Assembly (NCBI GenBank): GCA_946626265.1
Contig: CAMOUE010000082.1
Coordinates: 1-9,031 of the forward strand
Length of the DNA: 9,031 nt
DNA from: an uncultured Eggerthellaceae bacterium
Lineage (GTDB): Bacteria > Actinomycetota > Coriobacteriia > Coriobacteriales > Eggerthellaceae
Reading direction: 5' to 3'
In this document: positions 4,312-9,031 of the stretch, piece after piece
Layout of the letters: every line of letters begins with the position of its first letter
Position numbering within the stretch: the stretch's first letter is position 1
Position numbers and translations under genes: made by a program
Notes under the pieces: model-generated
What the model was told of the DNA's origin: nothing
Database searches by the model: none
The model's input: the letters and a program-made list of their open reading frames with translations, nothing else

Positions 4312-6360
4312 TTATCGGGCAAGCTTGAACCGCAACGTACGGGAGCGTCTATCCGCCTCGACGAGCCGCACGGCGATGCGCTTGCCCAGACGGTACTGCT
4401 TGCCGCTATCCGAACCCGTCAACGTATGGCGCACCGAGTCGAGCACGAAATACTCATGGCCCAAGTCGTCGATGTCCACCATGCCCTCCGCCGTGTTGTC
4501 CAGCTTGACGAACAGCCCGTATGCGGCAACGCCCGACACCATGGCGGAAAACGTCTTGCCCACCTGAACCTCCATGAGCTCGACGATCTTCGCCTCCTGG
4601 GACTCGCGCGCCGCCCGCTCGGCCACGCGCTCCATCTCGGAGGAATGCTCGGCAATCCAGCGGAGGCTCGTGACCTCCTGCCCGAACTTCTCGGGACGCC
4701 CGTTCAGTGCGGCCTTGAGCATCCGATGCACGACAAGGTCGGGATAACGCCTGATCGGGGACGTGAAATGGGCATACGCCTCGCTTGCGAGCGCATAATG
4801 GCCGTCGAGGTCGGGCGAATAGACGGCACGCTTCATCGATCGCAGGACGAGGGACGTGACCAGGGCGGCTTCGCCACGCCCCGCGCAAGCGTCGAGCACT
4901 TTCGCGATGGCGTACGGGTTGCCTGCAACGAACGCGTCCGCGTCGACGCCCTCGAACCAGGCGAATTCCTGCAGCACGGGCAGCAGGCCCTCGAGGGTGT
5001 CATGCGAAGGCTTCTCGTGCACGCGGTACATGCAGGGGAAACCCGCATCGCGGAGAAAACGCGCCACAGCCTCGTTCGCCGCGATCATCGCCTCCTCGAT
5101 GAGCTGGGTCGCGTCCGTGCGCTCGCGCAATACGATCTCGAGCGGCACCCCTTCCCCGTCGAGCCTCACCTTCGCCTCGACCGTGTCGAAATCAAGCCCG
5201 CCCGCCTGCTCGCGGAGCGCCATGCGCTTGCGCGCTATCCCGGAAAGCACGCGTACGCGACGGGCGATTTCGGCCGCGACGTCCGCACTTTCGCCATCGA
5301 CGCACTCCTGCGCCTGGTCGTACGTCAGGCGCGCCTTCGATTCGATCAATGCGGGATACACGTCGACGCCGAGAACGCGCCCGTCTGCGGCCAGCATCAT
5401 GTCGACCGTCATGGTGCGGCGCGTCTCGTTCGGCCGAAGCGAGCAGATGTCGTTCGACAGCTCCTCGGGCAGCATCGGCACGACCCGGTCGACCAGGTAC
5501 ACGCTCGTGGCGCGTTGCCGCGCGTCGAGGTCGATGGAACTCGCCCAGGGCACGTAATGGGACACGTCGGCTATATGCACGCCGAGCCGCCAAGCCGCGT
5601 TGCCGTCGACGGCGGCGTCAGCGGCAGCGTCAACAGCGCTTTCGACGGCATCGCGATTCCCACCGCCATCTCCGCCGACGGACTCGATGGACACCGCATC
5701 GTCGAAATCGCGTGCGTCTGCAGGGTCGATCGTGAATACGACCCTCTCGCGCAAATCGCGGTACCCCTGCGCAAGCGCGGCATCCTCGTCGACGACAGCC
5801 GCACGGGCCTCTGCGAGCGCCGCTTCGGAAAACGACGTCGCCAGGTTGTGCCGGGCGACGATGAGGTCGATGGGCACCCGTTCGTCGTCCTCGTCCCCGA
5901 GCACCTCAACGATCGTGCCCGTCGCCGCCTCCTTGCGGCTCGGATACGTCGTGATGGCGACGCGGACGATTGACCCGTTCTCGATTTCGGGGTGCTCTGA
6001 AAGCTGAGTGAATATGTCATAGGGAATGCGCGGGTCCTCGGGGATGACGACGCCGAAGGGCTCTGCGATCTCGAAACGGCCGACGATGTCGGCATGCGCG
6101 TGCTCGACGACGCGGACGATGCGCGCCTCGCGCTTGCGCGTTCCCTTCGCCGCCTGCGCGAGCGCCTTGCGGGAGCGCTCTTGGCGAGCGGGCGACACCT
6201 CGACGAGGTCCCCGTCGAACGCGCCGTTCATCTTGCCTTCGGGGATGAAGTACTCCCCTTCCGCCGTCTTGACGAACCCGTAGCCGCCACGGCGAACCGA
6301 CAACGTGCCGCGTGGATAGGTATGCGCCGTCCGGCGCGTGTTCGAGCGCGAGCGTCCCAT
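4312..6360 (-). CDS. rnr: Ribonuclease R (RNB-family 3'-5' exoribonuclease)
   Basis: Processive exonuclease that degrades structured RNA; in model bacteria it also removes the defective mRNA freed by tmRNA-SmpB. It has 682 residues. Domains in order: N-terminal OB/cold-shock-like domain (about 15-60, with RGGYGFV), second OB region (about 80-155), RNB catalytic domain (about 200-550) and C-terminal S1 domain (about 598-680, with AYGLFVKL). The metal-binding motif is IDPADARDFDDA, with Asp212, Asp218, Asp220 and Asp221. LGVHIADVSHYV and HFTSPIRRYPDLVVHR are both intact. An Ala/Asp-rich insertion (about 228-255) interrupts the RNB domain after DDAVSIE. The protein ends right after the S1 domain, without the Lys-rich tail of E. 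coli RNase R. The ATG at 6360 starts 3 bases after the stop of the S41 gene, so it is the last protein gene of the ftsEX operon. Its location beside ssrA and smpB fits a trans-translation role. Confidence 0.96.
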   Translation of the reverse strand: MGRSRSNTRRTAHTYPRGTLSVRRGGYGFVKTAEGEYFIPEGKMNGAFDGDLVEVSPARQERSRKALAQAAKGTRKREARIVRVVEHAHADIVGRFEIAEPFGVVIPEDPRIPYDIFTQLSEHPEIENGSIVRVAITTYPSRKEAATGTIVEVLGDEDDERVPIDLIVARHNLATSFSEAALAEARAAVVDEDAALAQGYRDLRERVVFTIDPADARDFDDAVSIESVGGDGGGNRDAVESAVDAAADAAVDGNAAWRLGVHIADVSHYVPWASSIDLDARQRATSVYLVDRVVPMLPEELSNDICSLRPNETRRTMTVDMMLAADGRVLGVDVYPALIESKARLTYDQAQECVDGESADVAAEIARRVRVLSGIARKRMALREQAGGLDFDTVEAKVRLDGEGVPLEIVLRERTDATQLIEEAMIAANEAVARFLRDAGFPCMYRVHEKPSHDTLEGLLPVLQEFAWFEGVDADAFVAGNPYAIAKVLDACAGRGEAALVTSLVLRSMKRAVYSPDLDGHYALASEAYAHFTSPIRRYPDLVVHRMLKAALNGRPEKFGQEVTSLRWIAEHSSEMERVAERAARESQEAKIVELMEVQVGKTFSAMVSGVAAYGLFVKLDNTAEGMVDIDDLGHEYFVLDSVRHTLTGSDSGKQYRLGKRIAVRLVEADRRSRTLRFKLAR

Positions 6361-6363
6361 CGG

Positions 6364-7653
6364 CTACTCTTCGACGTACGATCCCGCTACTTCGATCGCG
6401 TATTCCTTCTGGGAATCCCCCTCGCCGGATGCGTCGAGCGCAACGTCGGGGACGACCCCGACATGGTCGATGGCGTGGCCTTCGGGCGTAAGGTAGTAAG
6501 CGGCCGTATAGCGCAGCGCTCCCCCGAACGAGAGCTGCGAGAGGACCTGCACCGAGCCCTTGCCGAGCGTCGTCGTGCCGACGACGGTTGCGCGCTGGCT
6601 TTCCTTCAGGGCCGCGGCGATGACCTCCGCAGCGGCTGCGGTGTTCTTGTTCGTGATGACGACGAGCTGCAGGTCCGTTATCGCCTGGCCCGTCGCGGGT
6701 TTCGCGGTCGTGCCGTCGACGGTTTGCACCTCGACCACGGTCCCGCTGCTCATGAACAGGCTCGCAACGCCGATGGCTTGCGTGAGATAGCCGCCGGGGT
6801 TGTCGCGCAAGTCGAGCACGAGCGCACCCGCACCTTGCGATACGAGGTCGTTTATCGCCGACTGCACGAGCGACCCGGCGTTCGTCGTCAGCTGCTTCAA
6901 CTTGATATAGCCGACCTTGCGCTCGTCGTCGTATTCCGTCGTGACGTTCACCTCGTTGTATTCCTTGCAGACGAGCGTCGTGGTGTACTCGGAGCCGCCG
7001 TCCGATTCGAGCGATTCGGGACGACGCCACGTGATGACGATCGATTCGCCCTCGGCTTGGCTGAGCTTGGCCGCCACCTCGCTCCTCGACCAGCTCTGCG
7101 AGTTGTCGCCGTTTATCGAGACGACGTAATCGCCTTCCATAACGCCCTCGAGCTGCGCCTCCGACCCTTCGAACACGTCGACGGCATATGCGTTTCCGCC
7201 GTATTCGGAGAACAGGACGCCTATGCCGGCGTAGGTCGCGTCGTCTGAGTTGAGCAGCGCCTGATAGCGGTCTTCGGAGTAGTAGCGCAAGTACGGGTCC
7301 TGTGCCGCATCCGCAAACGCGTCGAGCACGTTTTGGGTGACGTCCGAAAGCGCATAGGAGTCGAGGCTGTCGTTTGCCAGGATCTCCTCGACCTCGGCGA
7401 CGCGCATCGACAGGGAATTGAAGACGTCTTTATTCGCGGATTGGTCCGCTGTCGTCTTCGCATCCATGCCCGTCACGGACGTCGGAAAGCCAAGGGACTG
7501 GAGAAAGGCCGACTGGCCGCGGAGGGCGAACCCGCCTGCAAAGGCGATGCACAGAAGAACGACGAAGACGAGCGACTTCAGAATACGAGAATTGCGCGCA
7601 CGCATTTTCCGCGTGCGCGCAGCCATTCGTTGATTATTGCTTCGCTCGCCCAT
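6364..7653 (-). CDS. S41/C-terminal-processing-peptidase family protein, probably catalytically inactive
   Basis: Has the layout of CtpA/CtpB/Prc-type proteases: basic N-terminus, one membrane helix or uncleaved signal (about 27-46), a helical region, a PDZ domain (about 141-212, with AGIGVLFSE and EGVMEGDYVVSINGD), then the S41 core. Conserved parts are DLRDNPGGYL (281-290), TLGKGSVQ with Lys365 and Gln369, and YYLTPEGHAIDHVGVVPDV. At the nucleophile position, where relatives read TASAAE or SASASE, this protein reads TAAAAE: codon GCC (6636-6634) makes Ala340. The Ala340-Lys365 distance of 25 equals the Ser-Lys distance in characterised members (E. coli Prc 430/455, B. subtilis CtpB 309/334). 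It is probably an exported pseudoprotease; 429 residues is a normal length and the frame is intact. The ATG at 7653 lies 21 bases after ftsX with only a weak ribosome-binding site; ATGs at 7626 and 7605 are alternatives. It sits between ftsX and rnr. Confidence 0.93.
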   Translation of the reverse strand: MGERSNNQRMAARTRKMRARNSRILKSLVFVVLLCIAFAGGFALRGQSAFLQSLGFPTSVTGMDAKTTADQSANKDVFNSLSMRVAEVEEILANDSLDSYALSDVTQNVLDAFADAAQDPYLRYYSEDRYQALLNSDDATYAGIGVLFSEYGGNAYAVDVFEGSEAQLEGVMEGDYVVSINGDNSQSWSRSEVAAKLSQAEGESIVITWRRPESLESDGGSEYTTTLVCKEYNEVNVTTEYDDERKVGYIKLKQLTTNAGSLVQSAINDLVSQGAGALVLDLRDNPGGYLTQAIGVASLFMSSGTVVEVQTVDGTTAKPATGQAITDLQLVVITNKNTAAAAEVIAAALKESQRATVVGTTTLGKGSVQVLSQLSFGGALRYTAAYYLTPEGHAIDHVGVVPDVALDASGEGDSQKEYAIEVAGSYVEE

Positions 7654-7674
7654 GACCGGATGAGACGGAGCTCG

Positions 7675-8580
7675 TTAGACCTTCAGGTAACGGCGCATCG
7701 CCAAAGCCGATCCGACAAGACCGATGACGAGGCCGGCCGCCAGAAGAACGAGGTAGATGAACAGGAACGTGTTCATGCTGATCGTGATCGGCAAAAACGC
7801 GAGCGACGCCTGCAAGCGCGGCAACGCCAGGTTGCGAATGAGCTCGATGCAGCCAATAGCAAGTGCGGCGCCGATGATTGCGTGCAGCGCGCCTTCCATC
7901 AGGAAGGGCCCGCGAATGAAGCCGTTGCTCGCGCCGACGAGGCGCATGATCGCGATCTCCTTGCGGCGCGCCATGATGGCGAGGCGGATCGTGTTGTTGA
8001 TGAAGACGAGCGCGATGAACACGAGCAGGACGATGAGCGCGAGGCCCAGGTAACGGATGTACTTGGTGACCGAGAACAGGCGCTCGACCGTGCGCTGGCC
8101 GTATTTGAGCGAATCTGCGGGGTTCTTCTCGTCGCAGATCTTCTTGAACTCGTCGGATGCCTCGATCTGCTTTGCGACTTCCTCGACCTTCTGGGGATCG
8201 GAAAGCTCGATGTCGATCGACGCGGGCAGCGGGTTGCTCCCGAGCTCGTCGACGATGGACGCATTCGTGGACATCTCCTTGAACCGCTCGAGTGCCTGGT
8301 CCTTCGTGGTGAACGAAACGCTCGCCACGCCGTCGAGGCCCTTGATGTAGTCCTGGGCGGCGGCGATATCCGCTTCCGCTGCCTTGTCGGCAACGTAGGC
8401 CGTGATCGAGACTTCGCTCTCGACCGACTTCACGATGTTCTCGATGACCGTCGCGCCCACGAGAAACGCGCCGATGATGAACAGCGACAGGAAGATCGTG
8501 ACAATCGAGCCCAACGTCGTGGACAGGTTGCGCGCGAAACCCTGGATGGATTGCTTGAAGAAGTAAATGAGACTAGACAT
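7675..8580 (-). CDS. ftsX: Cell-division ABC transporter permease subunit FtsX
   Basis: Membrane partner of FtsE. FtsEX does not pump a substrate; it links the divisome to cell-wall hydrolases by conformational change. It has 301 residues with the FtsX topology: cytoplasmic N-terminus, TM1 (about 21-46), a large extracellular domain (about 47-172, SEVSITAYVADKA onward) that in model species contacts the hydrolase or its activator, then TM2 (about 174-196), TM3 (about 226-250) and TM4 (about 270-293). The conserved cytoplasmic loop RRKEIAIMRLVGASNGFI lies between TM2 and TM3. The ATG at 8580 is preferred: it overlaps the end of ftsE by 8 bp in the usual coupled way, with AGAGGGG about 14 bases upstream. 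A GTG at 8595 would add five residues but leaves no room for a ribosome-binding site. The next gene is the S41-family protein. Confidence 0.96.
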   Translation of the reverse strand: MSSLIYFFKQSIQGFARNLSTTLGSIVTIFLSLFIIGAFLVGATVIENIVKSVESEVSITAYVADKAAEADIAAAQDYIKGLDGVASVSFTTKDQALERFKEMSTNASIVDELGSNPLPASIDIELSDPQKVEEVAKQIEASDEFKKICDEKNPADSLKYGQRTVERLFSVTKYIRYLGLALIVLLVFIALVFINNTIRLAIMARRKEIAIMRLVGASNGFIRGPFLMEGALHAIIGAALAIGCIELIRNLALPRLQASLAFLPITISMNTFLFIYLVLLAAGLVIGLVGSALAMRRYLKV

Positions 8581-9031
8581 CGTAACCGTACACACCCCTC
8601 TGCTGGTCGCGCGTCAGGCGGCCGCGGTCGAGCGCGATAACACGCCTGCGCATGTTGTCGACCATCTCGCGGTCGTGCGTAGCCACGAGGACCGTGGTGC
8701 CCGTGCGGTTAATGCGCTCGAGCAGGTCCATGATGCCACGCGACGTTTGCGGGTCGAGGTTGCCGGTCGGCTCGTCGCAGACGAGCAGCGGAGGCCTGTT
8801 GACGATGGCGCGCGCGATGGAGACGCGCTGCTGCTCGCCGCCCGAGAGCTGATCGGGAAGCTTGTCGAGCTTGTCCTGCAAGCCGACGAGGCGAAGGACC
8901 TCGGGCACCTGCGTGCGTATGACGTGGCGGTTCTTGCCGATTACCTCGAGGGCGAACGCGACGTTCTCGAAGACGGTCTTGTTCGGCAGGAGCTTGAAGT
9001 CCTGGAACACGCAACCGATGTTGCGGCGCAG
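8573..9031 (-). CDS. ftsE: Cell-division ATP-binding protein FtsE, 5' end outside the window
   Basis: Cytoplasmic ATPase of the FtsEX complex. Only the C-terminal 152 codons are present; the start and the Walker A region lie beyond base 9031. The frame stays open to the edge and reads LRRNIGCVFQDFKLLPN, the conserved Q-loop region of FtsE. Further motifs in order: ABC signature LSGGEQQRVSIARAI, Walker B LLVCDEPTGNLD, and the H-loop VLVATHDREMV. The C-terminus is short (GVYGYDV). FtsE proteins are usually about 220-230 residues, so roughly 70-80 are missing. The codon at 9010 is GTG (Val) inside the conserved Q-loop and is not a start. The gene overlaps ftsX by 8 bp. The FtsE call is firm from the FQDFKLL motif together with the adjacent ftsX. 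Confidence 0.96.
   Translation of the reverse strand: MRRNIGCVFQDFKLLPNKTVFENVAFALEVIGKNRHVIRTQVPEVLRLVGLQDKLDKLPDQLSGGEQQRVSIARAIVNRPPLLVCDEPTGNLDPQTSRGIMDLLERINRTGTTVLVATHDREMVDNMRRRVIALDRGRLTRDQQRGVYGYDV

Noticed and set aside
4186..5973. 595-codon open frame on the plus strand
   Set aside because: It is antisense to rnr, whose catalytic motifs are clear. It has His/Arg-rich composition, no recognisable domain, and begins near the ssrA promoter region.
6364..7653. S41 gene as a decayed pseudogene
   Set aside because: There is no stop or frameshift, the length is full, all structural motifs are intact and it is tightly packed in an operon. Only the nucleophile is changed.
8578..8595. GTG start at 8595 for ftsX
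   Set aside because: The purine-rich AGAGGG directly touches this GTG, leaving no spacing. The ATG at 8580 gives the usual short FtsX N-terminus and the normal overlap with ftsE.
7333..8640. 435-codon open frame on the plus strand
   Set aside because: It is antisense to ftsX and the S41 gene, and is Arg/Asp/Glu-rich low-complexity shadow translation.
1..9031. CRISPR arrays, insertion sequences, phage or plasmid genes
   Set aside because: No regularly spaced repeats, transposase, integrase or replication gene was seen on either strand.

Overview
The window looks like GC-rich chromosomal DNA from an actinobacterium, most likely of the class Coriobacteriia (Eggerthellaceae type). This rests on high G+C at third codon positions, the gene set, and the protein character (Ala/Asp/Glu-rich, membrane-anchored L,D-transpeptidase with PG-binding repeats). 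The taxonomic call is an inference, since no 16S or other marker is present. Nothing looks mobile: there is no transposase, integrase, CRISPR array or tRNA-linked integration scar.

Region by region. (1) 1-1972, minus strand: a large membrane-anchored L,D-transpeptidase (YkuD catalytic domain), followed 3' by a compact set of overlapping inverted repeats (1-53). (2) 1973-2189: AT-rich divergent intergenic region with a perfect 10-bp inverted repeat and a candidate extended -10 promoter for the rightward genes. (3) 2190-3737, plus strand: a tight three-gene cluster of a 92-residue protein of unknown function, smpB, and an acidic 258-residue protein of unknown function built on a duplicated module. 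(4) 3789-4152, minus strand: the complete tmRNA gene ssrA, in one-piece form, with a readable tag ORF. (5) 4312-9031, minus strand, transcribed right to left: ftsE (5' end cut off by the window edge), ftsX, an S41/C-terminal-processing-peptidase family protein, and rnr (RNase R). The gaps are an 8-bp overlap, 21 bp and 3 bp, so this is probably one operon.

Two themes run through the genes. One is trans-translation and ribosome rescue: ssrA, its partner SmpB and the 3'-5' exonuclease RNase R, which in model bacteria degrades the faulty mRNA released by tmRNA-SmpB, all lie within 4 kb. The other is the cell envelope and division: FtsEX, an exported S41-family protein and an L,D-transpeptidase.

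The most striking observation is that the S41 protein keeps the PDZ domain, the substrate-binding motif and the catalytic Lys and Gln, but has alanine where the nucleophilic serine should be (Ala340, exactly 25 residues before Lys365). It is probably a pseudoprotease, and it sits directly behind ftsEX. Other points worth a look are the acidic protein with its near-identical internal DNA repeat next to smpB, an Ala/Asp-rich insertion in the RNase R catalytic domain, and the alternative hairpins at the left edge.
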